Shown piece by piece: positions 33,739 through 42,518 of a stretch of 64,000 nt of DNA. Source of the DNA: Candidatus Homeothermus arabinoxylanisolvens (GTDB taxonomy: Bacteria; Bacteroidota; Bacteroidia; Bacteroidales; Muribaculaceae); the NCBI GenBank assembly GCA_001689405.1, contig LUJO01000049.1, positions 62,001 through 126,000 of the forward strand, written 5' to 3'. Numbering within the stretch: the first letter of the stretch is position 1; each line of letters opens with the position of its first letter. Below the pieces are notes generated by a model. The model made no database searches, was not told where the DNA came from, and was given only the letters and a program-made list of their open reading frames with translations. Position numbers and translations under genes: made by a program.

Positions 33739-33848
33739 CGAACTATAAGGGGATTATCGTCAATATTTTATTGAAATTTTTTATCCAATAGGACAATAAT
33801 GAGGATATCTTTTCTAAAAAATGGGGTGGAATAATGCTATAAAATATG

Positions 33849-33856
33849 TAAATTTG
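33849..33856 (+). promoter_or_regulatory. -7 element of hppA
   Basis: TAAATTTG, full match, 31 bases before the ATG at 33888. No clear -33 element. Confidence 0.6.
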
Positions 33857-33887
33857 TGCTTCTTTTTAACCAAAAATTTAGTAATAA

Positions 33888-36089
33888 ATGGAAACAGTGT
33901 TATTCTGGGTTGTGCCTTTTTCCTCTCTGCTCGCTTTGTTGCTGGCTCTGTTTTTTTATCGCCAGATGATGAAGGAGAGCGAGGGTACTCCCGTAATGAA
34001 AAAAATCGCCGCCTATGTGCGGCAGGGTGCCATGTCTTATCTGAAACAGCAGTACAAGATTGTAGGCATGGTATTTTTAGTGCTTGTCATTCTTTTCTCG
34101 GTTATGGCCTACGGCTTCAACCTACAGAACCCGTGGGTGCCGGTGGCATTCCTTACCGGCGGTTTCTTCTCCGGACTTTCGGGCTTCCTCGGTATGAAGA
34201 CTGCCACTTATGCATCGGCGCGTACAGCCAACGCCGCCCGCAACTCGCTTAACGGAGGCCTGCGTGTGGCATTCCGCAGCGGTGCCGTCATGGGCCTTGT
34301 CGTAGTAGGTCTCGGACTTCTCGACATATCGTTCTGGTATCTGGTACTTGATTATTTCGTGCCTGACGATCCGGCCGCTCCGACTGCCAAACTTTGTATG
34401 ATTACAACCACTATGCTTACATTCGGCATGGGTGCCAGCACACAGGCATTGTTTGCCCGCGTGGGTGGCGGTATTTATACAAAAGCAGCCGATGTCGGCG
34501 CTGACCTTGTAGGAAAGGTGGAGGCCGGCATTCCCGAGGATGACCCCCGCAATCCCGCTACCATTGCCGATAATGTCGGTGACAACGTAGGCGACGTAGC
34601 CGGTATGGGTGCCGACCTTTATGAGTCGTATTGCGGTTCTATTCTGGCTACTTCCGCCCTCGGAGCCGCCGCCTACATGACAAGCGGTGATGTGGTCATG
34701 CAGTACAAGGCCGTACTTGCTCCGATGCTTATCGCCGCAGTAGGTATCATTCTGTCCATTATAGGCATATTCTCGGTACGCACCAAAGAAAACGCCACGA
34801 TGAAAAATCTTCTCGGTTCTTTGTCGCTGGGTACCAATCTCAGCTCGGCGCTTATCGTTGTGGCGACATTCCTTATATTGTGGGCGTTGAATATCAACAA
34901 TTGGATCAACATATCATTTGCTGTTGTTATAGGTCTTCTTGTCGGTATCGTAATAGGACGTTCGACCGAGTATTATACTTCGCAGTCCTATCGTCCTACA
35001 CGCAAGCTTGCCGAAAGCGGCACTACCGGCCCGGCTACCGTCATAATATCGGGTATCGGTCTTGGAATGGTGTCTACGGCAGTGCCCGTACTTGCTGTCG
35101 TGGTAGGTATAATCCTGTCATATTGGCTTGCTGCCGGATACGACTTCACTAATGTGGGCATGGGCCTTTACGGCATAGGCATCGCCGCTGTAGGTATGCT
35201 TTCCACTCTTGGTATAACTCTTGCCACCGATGCTTACGGACCGATCGCCGACAATGCCGGCGGTAATGCCGAAATGAGTGGCCTCGGTGAAGAGGTACGT
35301 CGTCGTACAGATGCTCTCGACTCACTTGGAAATACCACGGCGGCTACCGGAAAGGGCTTTGCTATCGGTTCTGCGGCGCTGACCGGACTTGCCCTGCTTG
35401 CATCGTATATCGAGGAGATACGTATAGGTCTCGGCCGTCTCGGCGAGACAGCCATAAATATAGGTGACATGACCAAGCCCATACATGAGGCTTCGTTTAC
35501 CGACTTTATGACATATTACGACGTGACGCTCATGAACCCCAAAGTGCTGTCGGGTATGTTTATCGGAAGTATGATGGCATTCCTTTTCTGTGGCCTTACA
35601 ATGAATGCCGTAGGTCGTGCGGCCGCACACATGGTGGAGGAAGTGCGTCGTCAGTTCCGCGAGATAAAGGGTATACTTACCGGTGAGGCCGAACCCGATT
35701 ATGCCCGTTGTGTACAGATATCGACCAAAGGCGCGCAGCGTGAGATGGTGTTCCCGTCGGTACTCGCTATCGTAGCTCCTATACTTACCGGCCTTATTTT
35801 CGGCGTGCCCGGAGTCATCGGATTGCTGGTAGGCGGTCTGTCGGCCGGATTTGTGCTTGCCATATTCATGGCCAATTCAGGCGGTGCATGGGATAATGCC
35901 AAGAAGTATATCGAGGAGGGCAACTTCGGCGGCAAGGGCGGTGACGTCCATAAAGCCACCGTGGTAGGCGATACAGTAGGTGACCCGTTCAAGGACACGT
36001 CTGGCCCGAGCCTGAACATACTTATAAAGCTGATGTCGATGGTGGCCATAGTCATGGCCGGCCTCACTGTCAGCTGGAGCCTGTTTTAA
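33888..36089 (+). CDS. hppA: Membrane-bound ion-pumping pyrophosphatase
   Basis: 733-aa, about 16-helix inner-membrane protein that couples pyrophosphate hydrolysis to H+ and/or Na+ export. The substrate loop is intact: ADVGADLVGKVEAGIPEDDPRNPA and ADNVGDNVGDVAGMGADLYES, with a second set near the C-terminus (GGAWDNAKKYIEEG and VVGDTVGDPFKDTSGPS). The GNTTAATGKGFAIGSA segment has Ala rather than Lys at the position that separates potassium-dependent from potassium-independent enzymes, so it should be K+-dependent. A Bacteroides homologue has been reported to pump both Na+ and H+; which ion applies here is not readable with certainty. Monocistronic, ending at a strong terminator. Confidence 0.96.
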   Translation: METVLFWVVPFSSLLALLLALFFYRQMMKESEGTPVMKKIAAYVRQGAMSYLKQQYKIVGMVFLVLVILFSVMAYGFNLQNPWVPVAFLTGGFFSGLSGFLGMKTATYASARTANAARNSLNGGLRVAFRSGAVMGLVVVGLGLLDISFWYLVLDYFVPDDPAAPTAKLCMITTTMLTFGMGASTQALFARVGGGIYTKAADVGADLVGKVEAGIPEDDPRNPATIADNVGDNVGDVAGMGADLYESYCGSILATSALGAAAYMTSGDVVMQYKAVLAPMLIAAVGIILSIIGIFSVRTKENATMKNLLGSLSLGTNLSSALIVVATFLILWALNINNWINISFAVVIGLLVGIVIGRSTEYYTSQSYRPTRKLAESGTTGPATVIISGIGLGMVSTAVPVLAVVVGIILSYWLAAGYDFTNVGMGLYGIGIAAVGMLSTLGITLATDAYGPIADNAGGNAEMSGLGEEVRRRTDALDSLGNTTAATGKGFAIGSAALTGLALLASYIEEIRIGLGRLGETAINIGDMTKPIHEASFTDFMTYYDVTLMNPKVLSGMFIGSMMAFLFCGLTMNAVGRAAAHMVEEVRRQFREIKGILTGEAEPDYARCVQISTKGAQREMVFPSVLAIVAPILTGLIFGVPGVIGLLVGGLSAGFVLAIFMANSGGAWDNAKKYIEEGNFGGKGGDVHKATVVGDTVGDPFKDTSGPSLNILIKLMSMVAIVMAGLTVSWSLF

Positions 36090-36111
36090 ATAATCGGATT
36101 ATATAAATGTG

Positions 36112-36139
36112 AAAAAGGCCGCATGCGTGCGGCCTTTTT
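36112..36139. terminator. Terminator after hppA
   Basis: AAAAA-GGCCGCA-TGCG-TGCGGCC-TTTTT: seven-pair GC stem flanked by A and T runs, usable in both directions. Confidence 0.85.
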
Positions 36140-36162
36140 GTTTGCGGTCACTCAATATGTTA

Positions 36163-36194
36163 TTTGCGTAGGTGGCGCGGATTGTGTAACTTTG
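36163..36194 (+). promoter_or_regulatory. Promoter four bases before the ruvX GTG
   Basis: TTTG (36163-36166), 20-base spacer, TAACTTTG (36187-36194), then TGGT and the GTG at 36199. Both elements match the consensus, implying a leaderless mRNA starting with or next to GTG. Confidence 0.75.
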
Positions 36195-36198
36195 TGGT

Positions 36199-36624
36199 GT
36201 GGGACGACTTATAGCCATAGACTACGGACGTAAACGTTGCGGAATTGCCGTGACCGATGCGTTGCGCATTGTGGCTACCGGGCTTACCACGGTGCCGACA
36301 AGCGGGCTTGTCGACTTTGTAAAGAAATACATGGCCGATGAACAGGTAGATGCTATAATAGTGGGCAAGCCTGTGACACTTCAGGGTGAGCCTTCGGAGT
36401 CAATGAGGTACATAACGCCCGGTATAGCGAAGTTGCGTGCGGCGATTCCCGCCGATACGGAAATCCTGTTCTGGGACGAGCGTTTTACTTCCACACTGGC
36501 TCACAGAGCCATGCTTGACGGGGGTATGCGTAAAAGCCGCCGCCGTGACAAAGCCATAGTCGATGAAATGGCTGCAACTATAATACTTAACGATTATCTA
36601 CAAAGTAAATCATATAACCGATGA
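36199..36624 (+). CDS. ruvX: RuvX/YqgF-type Holliday junction resolvase
   Basis: 141-aa RNase H-fold nuclease, also implicated in pre-16S rRNA processing. The opening strand GRLIAIDYGRKRCGIAVTD holds the first catalytic Asp, followed by VDAIIVGKPVTLQGEPS, FWDERFTSTLAHRAM (second acidic pair) and a final KAIVDEMAATIILNDYL. The start codon is GTG: homology fixes the N-terminus at GRLIAIDYG, with no ATG available. The codon begins four bases after the -7 box. It overlaps def by four bases (ATGA), so ruvX, def and ettA form one operon linked to translation. Confidence 0.93.
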   Translation: MGRLIAIDYGRKRCGIAVTDALRIVATGLTTVPTSGLVDFVKKYMADEQVDAIIVGKPVTLQGEPSESMRYITPGIAKLRAAIPADTEILFWDERFTSTLAHRAMLDGGMRKSRRRDKAIVDEMAATIILNDYLQSKSYNR

Positions 36625-37184
36625 AATTACCGATATATCTTTACGGCCATCCCGTGCTCAGGCGCGAGTCGGCCGAGATAACTCCCGATTACCCGGAGCT
36701 GAAGAAGCTCGTCGATGACATGTGGGAGACAATGTATTACTCTGAAGGTTGCGGACTTGCCGCTCCGCAGATAGGACGCAACGACCGCATAGTCGTCATT
36801 GACGGTTCGGCTGTGGCCGAACACTTTCCCGATTGCAAAGACCGTAAGTTTACTTTGATAAATCCGGTCATTGAGGTGCTTGACGGCGACACCGTGACAC
36901 GCGATGAAGGATGCCTTAGCCTGCCCGATCTTAGCGAGGCTGTGCCCCGTGTGGAACATATACGCCTGAAATGGGTCGATGAGAACTTCGAGCCGCATGA
37001 AGAGGAGATATCGGGCTTCCTTGCCCGTATAGTGCAGCATGAGTGCGATCATCTTGAAGGCAAACTCTATATCGACCATATATCGCCTATAAGACGACAG
37101 CTTATCCGCGGCAAATTAAACAACATAATAACCGGCAAGAAGCGCGTGGACTATCCGGTGCGTTATGCCCCTAAAAAGAAGTAA
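36621..37184 (+). CDS. def: Peptide deformylase
   Basis: Removes the formyl group from nascent proteins. 187 aa with the three metal and active-site motifs: GCGLAAPQIG, EGCLSLP and QHECDHLEGKLYID. The N-terminus (LPIYLYGHPVLRRES) is standard. Starts inside the ruvX stop (four-base overlap) and ends one base before the preferred ettA start. All catalytic residues are present. Confidence 0.97.
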   Translation: MKLPIYLYGHPVLRRESAEITPDYPELKKLVDDMWETMYYSEGCGLAAPQIGRNDRIVVIDGSAVAEHFPDCKDRKFTLINPVIEVLDGDTVTRDEGCLSLPDLSEAVPRVEHIRLKWVDENFEPHEEEISGFLARIVQHECDHLEGKLYIDHISPIRRQLIRGKLNNIITGKKRVDYPVRYAPKKK

Positions 37185-37185
37185 T

Positions 37186-38871
37186 ATGGCTGACGATAAA
37201 AAGATAATATTTTCTATGGTGGGCGTGAGCAAAATATATCCGCCCCAGAAACAAGTGCTCAAGGACATATATCTTTCGTTCTTTTACGGAGCGAAGATAG
37301 GTATCATAGGTCTTAACGGTTCGGGTAAATCCTCCCTGCTTAAGATTATCGCAGGCATCGACAAGCAGTATCAGGGTGAAGTGGTCTTTTCTCCCGGCTA
37401 CTCTGTAGGATATCTTGAACAGGATCCGCAACTTGATCCTGACAAGACGGTCATCGATGTGGTGCGCGAAGGTGTGCAGCCGATCATGGATCTTCTTGCC
37501 GAATTTGACAAAGTAAACGAGTCATTCGGTGACCCCGATGTGCTTGACGACCCTGACAAGATGGATGCGCTCATAGCACGGCAGGCCGAACTGCAGGATA
37601 AGCTTGACGCCGCCGACGCTTGGAATATAGACAGCAAGCTGGAGCGGGCGATGGACGCTTTGCAGTGTCCGCCCGACGATCAGGTCATATCTACGCTTTC
37701 GGGTGGTGAGCGCCGTCGTGTGGCTCTGTGCCGCCTCTTGCTCCAGCAGCCCGACGTACTGCTCCTCGATGAGCCTACCAACCACCTTGACGCCGAGTCT
37801 ATCGACTGGCTTGAGCAGCACCTGCAGCAATATCCCGGTACGGTAATCGCCATAACGCATGACCGATACTTCCTTGATCATGTGGCCGGATGGATACTTG
37901 AGCTTGACCGCGGAGAGGGTATACCGTGGAAAGGCAACTACTCGTCTTGGCTCGACCAGAAGACCAGGCGCATGGCTCAGGAAGAGAAACAGGCAAGCAA
38001 GCGGCGCAAGACTCTCGAACGTGAGCTTGAATGGGTAAGGATGGCTCCGAAAGCCCGTCAGGCCAAAGGCAAGGCCCGTCTTAACTCGTATGACAAACTT
38101 CTTAACGAGGACCAGAAGGCACGTGAAGAGCGTCTTGAAATATATATACCCAATGGCCCGCGTCTCGGTAACAAGGTTATCGAGGCTACTGGTCTGGCCA
38201 AGTCATTCGGTAAGAAACAGCTGTTTAAGGGTCTTGACTTCTCACTGCCGCCGAACGGCATAGTCGGGGTTATCGGTCCTAACGGTGCCGGAAAGACGAC
38301 TTTGTTCCGCCTTATAATGGGGCAGGAGACTCCCGACAGCGGTACGTTTGACGTGGGCGAGACCGTAAAGATAGCATATGTTGACCAGACCCACCATGAT
38401 CTGCTCCCCGACAAGAGTGTGTATGAAGTCATATCGCAAGGCACCGAGACATTCCGTATGGGCGGCCGTGATGTAAATGCACGTGCCTACCTGTCCAAGT
38501 TTAATTTTACCGGCGCCGATCAGGAGAAGAAGATCGGTGTGCTGTCAGGCGGAGAGCGCAATCGTCTGCATCTTGCCATGGCGCTGAAGGAGGAGGGCAA
38601 TGTACTGCTGCTTGACGAACCTACAAACGACATTGATGTCAATACGCTCCGTGCGCTTGAAGAGGGTCTGGAGGACTTTGCCGGATGTGCCGTGGTGGTT
38701 AGCCACGACCGTTGGTTCCTCGACCGTATATGCACCCACATACTTTCATTTGAGGGCGAAGGAAATGTCGTTTATTACGAAGGCTCGTATTCCGACTACG
38801 AGGAGTATAAAAAGGCCCGCAACGGCGGCAAGGAGTTGCCCCGCAAACGCTATCGCAAACTGATGGAATAG
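37186..38871 (+). CDS. ettA: ABC-F translational throttle EttA
   Basis: Soluble double-ATPase that binds the ribosomal E site. 561 aa from the ATG at 37186 (MADDKKIIFS). First ABC domain: GLNGSGKSS, LSGGERRRVALCRLL, LLLDEPTNHLDAESI; linker (P-site tether region) with arm; second: GPNGAGKTT, LSGGERNRLHLAMAL, LLLDEPTNDIDVNTL. The N-terminal YPPQKQVLKDIYLSFFYGAKIG is EttA-like, as is the RKRY tail. An ATG at 37165 lies inside def and would give seven additional residues; the 37186 start is one base after the def stop. Third gene of ruvX-def-ettA. Confidence 0.95.
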   Translation: MADDKKIIFSMVGVSKIYPPQKQVLKDIYLSFFYGAKIGIIGLNGSGKSSLLKIIAGIDKQYQGEVVFSPGYSVGYLEQDPQLDPDKTVIDVVREGVQPIMDLLAEFDKVNESFGDPDVLDDPDKMDALIARQAELQDKLDAADAWNIDSKLERAMDALQCPPDDQVISTLSGGERRRVALCRLLLQQPDVLLLDEPTNHLDAESIDWLEQHLQQYPGTVIAITHDRYFLDHVAGWILELDRGEGIPWKGNYSSWLDQKTRRMAQEEKQASKRRKTLERELEWVRMAPKARQAKGKARLNSYDKLLNEDQKAREERLEIYIPNGPRLGNKVIEATGLAKSFGKKQLFKGLDFSLPPNGIVGVIGPNGAGKTTLFRLIMGQETPDSGTFDVGETVKIAYVDQTHHDLLPDKSVYEVISQGTETFRMGGRDVNARAYLSKFNFTGADQEKKIGVLSGGERNRLHLAMALKEEGNVLLLDEPTNDIDVNTLRALEEGLEDFAGCAVVVSHDRWFLDRICTHILSFEGEGNVVYYEGSYSDYEEYKKARNGGKELPRKRYRKLME

Positions 38872-38910
38872 AGATATTGTTAAAAAATAGGATTATAAGG
38901 CACAAATCAT

Positions 38911-38918
38911 TACCTTTG
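38911..38918 (+). promoter_or_regulatory. -7 element four bases before the glucosaminidase ATG
   Basis: TACCTTTG-CAAC-ATG: full -7 match with a four-base gap, predicting a leaderless message. No good -33 element. Confidence 0.6.
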
Positions 38919-38922
38919 CAAC

Positions 38923-39519
38923 ATGCGTAATGTTTTGTGCCTTGTTTTATTATGCGTAGTGGCGTTGACTTCGAATGCCGCGACACCTATATGCGGTGAG
39001 CCGGAAGTCGATGTAGAGCGTATGTACAGGTTTGTAAAAAGGCACAATCCCGATTTTCCGCGGGAAATAGCCGAAGCGTACTATAATGTGGGACTCCTGT
39101 ATGGTGTACGTGGCGACATTGCTATGTGTCAGGCTATCCTCGAGACCGGCTGGTTCAGATTTTCCGACGGTACTTCGGTTACCGCCGACCAATATAATTA
39201 TTGCGGCCTCGGGGTTACTTCAAGCCGAGAGAGGGGACATGCGTTTTCTTCGATAGAGGAGGGGGTAAAGGCACAGATCCAACACTTGTATGCTTACGGC
39301 TGCAAGAACGATTTACCGAAGGGTGAGACCATTGTCGATCCGCGTTTCAATTATGTAAAACGAGGTTCTGCCAAGACTTGGGAGAAACTTAACGGACGTT
39401 GGGCCGCAAGCCGCCACTATTCCGACAGGATACTTCAGTTGTATTTTCAGCTGTCGGGCAGTCAGATCGAATTTATAGAGGTGGAAATTCCGGAAGAGTA
39501 TCTCCTCTCCGAAGAGTAG
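38923..39519 (+). CDS. Exported glucosaminidase-domain protein (peptidoglycan hydrolase)
   Basis: 198 aa. A signal peptide (NVLCLVLLCVVALTSNA) precedes a glucosaminidase domain (PF01832): GDIAMCQAILETGWFRF carries the conserved E-T-x-W (catalytic Glu), then QYNYCGLGVTSS and AFSSIEEGVKAQIQHLYAYG. It resembles FlgJ- and LytD-type beta-N-acetylglucosaminidases and so should cut peptidoglycan glycan strands in the periplasm. The ATG lies four bases after a -7 box. It is convergent with tilS; 25 bases separate the two stops and no strong terminator is seen. Confidence 0.85.
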   Translation: MRNVLCLVLLCVVALTSNAATPICGEPEVDVERMYRFVKRHNPDFPREIAEAYYNVGLLYGVRGDIAMCQAILETGWFRFSDGTSVTADQYNYCGLGVTSSRERGHAFSSIEEGVKAQIQHLYAYGCKNDLPKGETIVDPRFNYVKRGSAKTWEKLNGRWAASRHYSDRILQLYFQLSGSQIEFIEVEIPEEYLLSEE

Positions 39520-39544
39520 CGATATATGCCTCACATGCAAGCCG

Positions 39545-40882
39545 TCATGGCATTGTAAGCCGTATGGCATTGCCGCCGCCTGACATGTCTACGGCAAAGT
39601 GGCGTGATGTGCGTAAGCCTACCACCCAAAGCACTGTGTCGTTGCGCGTGAGCAGCCATACTTTGCGCTTGTCGTCAAGCGATAGCTTGGCATCTGAAAA
39701 TATGTCGCTCACGAGGCGGCTCCCTTTCATGCCGAACGGTTCGATACGGTCGCCTTCGCGCCAATGTCTCATGACAAAGTCCGGGTTGCCGTCAAGCGCA
39801 GCGGGGTCGATATACAGTGACTTGCCGTTGCGGTCAAACCGTATCCCCTCTACAGGTATCTCGTCAACAGTCAGTCCGAAAGGATATGCTTCTTTCGCGG
39901 TGAGATTTATTTTAAACTCTTCCTCGGAACGTGATTCCGAAAGGGGAGTTATATGAAGTTTGCCCCGGTTAATCAGAGCCACGTTTTTGTCGCTGAAAAA
40001 CTGACGCCCCGAAACGGTCTTGTCCGATGTCACAGCCGACGTTATGTCGGAGGCATGTGTATGGTTGAAGCCATATGGCTTTATGATTTCGTATAGCAGT
40101 GTCACCGGATTGTTTGTTTCCGCGACAATGCGATTTACGTCGATTACGCCATTTCCAATGAAGCGTTCGGCAAGGTGAGTCACCGCTTCGTCATATAACG
40201 CCGCATTGTCGCGAAGGTCACATATGGATGTGCCCAATCCCTTGTCGGCGTCGGGAAATTCTTTTCGTATCGCCGGAATTATTATGTTGCGCAGTTTGTT
40301 GCGCTTCACATCGTTTATCAGATTTGTGCTGTCAGTGACGTATTCTATATTTTCATCTGTAAGAAACGTCTCGATGTCTTTGCGCGGTATATCGAGCATC
40401 GGCCTTATTATGATGCCGTTTTGAGGTTTCATGCCGGTCATTCCGGTTATGCCGGTGCCTCTGAGCAGATTGAGCAATATTGTCTCGATATTGTCATCGT
40501 TGTGGTGGGCTACGGCCACGGGGATACCTCCGAGTTCGTCGGATAGCCGGGCAAACCATTCATAGCGAAGGCCGCGGCACGCCATCTCGGTAGATACGCC
40601 ATGAGCTTTTTTATAAGCATTTACATCAAATGCCGTCTCACGATACTCGTCAGCATATAATGAAGCCACGTGTGCGGCATGATTGCGGTCGCGAAGCGAC
40701 TCTTCGCCGCGTAACCTGAAATTGCAGTGGGCCGCAATACATGTGTACCCGAGTCGCGAAAGAGCTACGAGCAAAGCTACAGAGTCGGCTCCGCCGCTCA
40801 ATGCCGTTATCACGCGTTGCCCCGGTTTAAGCAGGCTGTGCCGTTTTATGGATAGTGCTACTTTGTCAATGAATCCGTCCAC
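39545..40882 (-). CDS. tilS: tRNA(Ile)-lysidine synthase
   Basis: Makes lysidine at the CAU anticodon of tRNA-Ile2 using ATP and lysine. PP-loop ITALSGGADSVALLV, then CIAAHCNFRLRGEESLRD, AVAHHNDDNIETILLNLLRGTGITG and IIRPMLDIPRKDIETFL are all typical; a C-terminal TilS domain follows (DFVMRHWREGDRIEPFGMKGSR). I start at the GTG at 40882: the frame extends to a TTG at 40909, but that TTG is the end of the -7 box TAACTTTG, so it cannot be translated from this promoter. 446 aa from 40882, normal for Bacteroidetes. Confidence 0.93.
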   Translation of the reverse strand: MDGFIDKVALSIKRHSLLKPGQRVITALSGGADSVALLVALSRLGYTCIAAHCNFRLRGEESLRDRNHAAHVASLYADEYRETAFDVNAYKKAHGVSTEMACRGLRYEWFARLSDELGGIPVAVAHHNDDNIETILLNLLRGTGITGMTGMKPQNGIIIRPMLDIPRKDIETFLTDENIEYVTDSTNLINDVKRNKLRNIIIPAIRKEFPDADKGLGTSICDLRDNAALYDEAVTHLAERFIGNGVIDVNRIVAETNNPVTLLYEIIKPYGFNHTHASDITSAVTSDKTVSGRQFFSDKNVALINRGKLHITPLSESRSEEEFKINLTAKEAYPFGLTVDEIPVEGIRFDRNGKSLYIDPAALDGNPDFVMRHWREGDRIEPFGMKGSRLVSDIFSDAKLSLDDKRKVWLLTRNDTVLWVVGLRTSRHFAVDMSGGGNAIRLTMP

Positions 40883-40895
40883 GATGATACGATAA

Positions 40896-40915
40896 TTAAC
40901 TTTATGCAAAGTTAA
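40896..40915. promoter_or_regulatory. Palindrome overlapping the tilS -7 element
   Basis: TTAACTTT-ATGC-AAAGTTAA: two perfect 8-base arms. The right arm plus the adjoining C contains the minus-strand -7 box TAACTTTG (40914-40907), 24 bases before the tilS GTG. Confidence 0.5.
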
Positions 40916-40994
40916 CCATTAATTCGACATAAGTATATCGGCACATGTCAAAAAGAATATGAGTGCGGGCCAATCCTTAAAGTGCCGTCCGGGT

Positions 40995-42110
40995 TTATAC
41001 CGGTACTACCATCATCGGTATGTCGGAATGGAACAGGAGCTTATGGGCCAATGACGGGTTAAACAGGCGTGCAAATATGTTCTTTTTCTTATTCGGTACG
41101 GCTATAAGATCGATAGGCTGTTTCTGCTCTATGGCATGGAAATCGTCTACGATATTTCCGAGCGATATAGCCGCCACCGTGAATGAGAAGCGTGGATAGT
41201 GCAGTGTGCAGTAATCCAACAGCCTGCGTGTGTCGGTGTCATTAAACGTTACGTTTTTCTTTGAAGGAACGTTTACGATAGTAATAGATATGTGCTCGTC
41301 AGAGAAGAAGCGGTATATGGCATCAAGGGCAAGGATGTCTTCTTGTTCGAGATTGCTGAACAAGACGGCGTGCTTTATGTCATCGATGTTGCTTAGGTTG
41401 ACCGATTCAGGAACGGTCAGTACCGGAAACCGGCATGAATCGAGTACCTCGGCCGTGACACTGCCTATTAGCTCTTTCTCTTTCTTGCCGGCGCCCCGTG
41501 TACCCATCACGATCATTTCCGGCTTGTTTTCTTTGGCGTATTCGACAATGACCTCTTCAGGCACGCCTTCGGTAACCTCGGTTTTAAACGTTACGGGCGG
41601 AAGGTCGCCTTTCTTTATGCGTTCACGCAGTTTACGCGAGAATGTCTCTATCGACCTGTGTGCTTCTTTATCAAGTAAGTCTTGCATCTCTGCATCGGCA
41701 ATGTCATAAGTCATTGTATCGGTAAGCTGCATGTTGCCTGTAACCGACGGATTGAGAAACGAGTGGAGAAGCACTATCGATGCTTTGTGGCGGGCGGCGA
41801 GATGAAATGCTATGTCGCAGGCTTTTGTCGAATAGTCGCTGAAATCGACAGGCACGATTATAAGCCGTCGTAAGGTGTCGGCTATCGACTTGTCGGAAGG
41901 CGCAAAGATATCGGTGTTTTCAATAATGCGCAATGCGAGTGGAAGGTCGCTTTCATGAATGCGTACTCTCACACCGCTCGACACAACCGGTTGTGACAGG
42001 TTTACATTATGCAAAACTACGGGCACGCCCTCACTCTCAAGCAGGTGCTTGAGGCGTACGGCGTGCTCGTAAGTATGGATAGCCACTGTTATGAGGCGAT
42101 CTTCTGTCAT
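40995..42110 (-). CDS. DUF2007-like domain fused to tandem universal stress domains
   Basis: 371-aa cytoplasmic protein in three parts. Residues 1-75 look like the DUF2007 'putative signal transducing' domain (TVAIHTYEHAVRLKHLLESEG through PLALRIIEN). The first USP domain (about 85-235) starts RLIIVPVDFSDYSTKA and has the full ATP-loop G-2x-G-9x-G-S in GTRGAGKKEKELIGS. The second USP-like domain (about 240-371) starts IKHAVLFSNLEQED and ends DIPMMVVPV but has no recognisable ATP loop. So one half probably binds ATP and the other is structural. USPs respond to starvation and oxidative stress; the exact role is unknown. It follows the small HTH gene by 17 bases. Confidence 0.85.
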   Translation of the reverse strand: MTEDRLITVAIHTYEHAVRLKHLLESEGVPVVLHNVNLSQPVVSSGVRVRIHESDLPLALRIIENTDIFAPSDKSIADTLRRLIIVPVDFSDYSTKACDIAFHLAARHKASIVLLHSFLNPSVTGNMQLTDTMTYDIADAEMQDLLDKEAHRSIETFSRKLRERIKKGDLPPVTFKTEVTEGVPEEVIVEYAKENKPEMIVMGTRGAGKKEKELIGSVTAEVLDSCRFPVLTVPESVNLSNIDDIKHAVLFSNLEQEDILALDAIYRFFSDEHISITIVNVPSKKNVTFNDTDTRRLLDYCTLHYPRFSFTVAAISLGNIVDDFHAIEQKQPIDLIAVPNKKKNIFARLFNPSLAHKLLFHSDIPMMVVPV

Positions 42111-42127
42111 CTCGCAATAAATGGATG

Positions 42128-42394
42128 TTATGCTTCTTTGGCAGCGGCTTGCTCTTCAAGAATGGCAATGGCCATGTCGTAAATAGTAGTATCGTCAAGG
42201 ACTACGATGCCACCGTCGGGACCCGGTTCAATGTGAACGCCGCAATTCTGGCCAAACTGGTAGTTGCTGCCACCGAAGTAATTGCGAACGGTCTGTACCG
42301 TACAATTAAGTTTATCGGCAATCTTATGCATTGAACCGTCGGGTAAACTGTCTTTGATACGGCGGAGATCGTTAAATGTAATTGTTTTAGTCAT
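42128..42394 (-). CDS. Small helix-turn-helix protein
   Basis: 88 aa. An N-terminal HTH reads RIKDSLPDGSMHKIADKL, followed by the recognition helix NCTVQTVRNYFGG. The second half (VHIEPGPDGGIVVLDDTTIYDMAIAIL) contains a beta hairpin and a final amphipathic helix that may dimerise. It is probably a DNA-binding regulator; the target is unknown. Its stop is 17 bases before the USP gene, so it may regulate or be co-expressed with it. A one-mismatch -7 box (AATATTTG) lies 31 bases upstream of the ATG, at 42433-42426. Confidence 0.75.
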   Translation of the reverse strand: MTKTITFNDLRRIKDSLPDGSMHKIADKLNCTVQTVRNYFGGSNYQFGQNCGVHIEPGPDGGIVVLDDTTIYDMAIAILEEQAAAKEA

Positions 42395-42518
42395 GATACT
42401 ATCAGTTTTAAATGAGTTAATAATTCAAATATTGATTAATGTCGTTAAAATTATAATTTTTGTAGCATAAATCCAAATTTTTGCCGATATAAAAGATGTG
42501 TTATAAAACATGCTCCGG

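Noticed and set aside
40883..40909. TTG start for tilS
   Set aside because: The TTG is the end of the -7 box TAACTTTG; the GTG at 40882 fits the family N-terminus.
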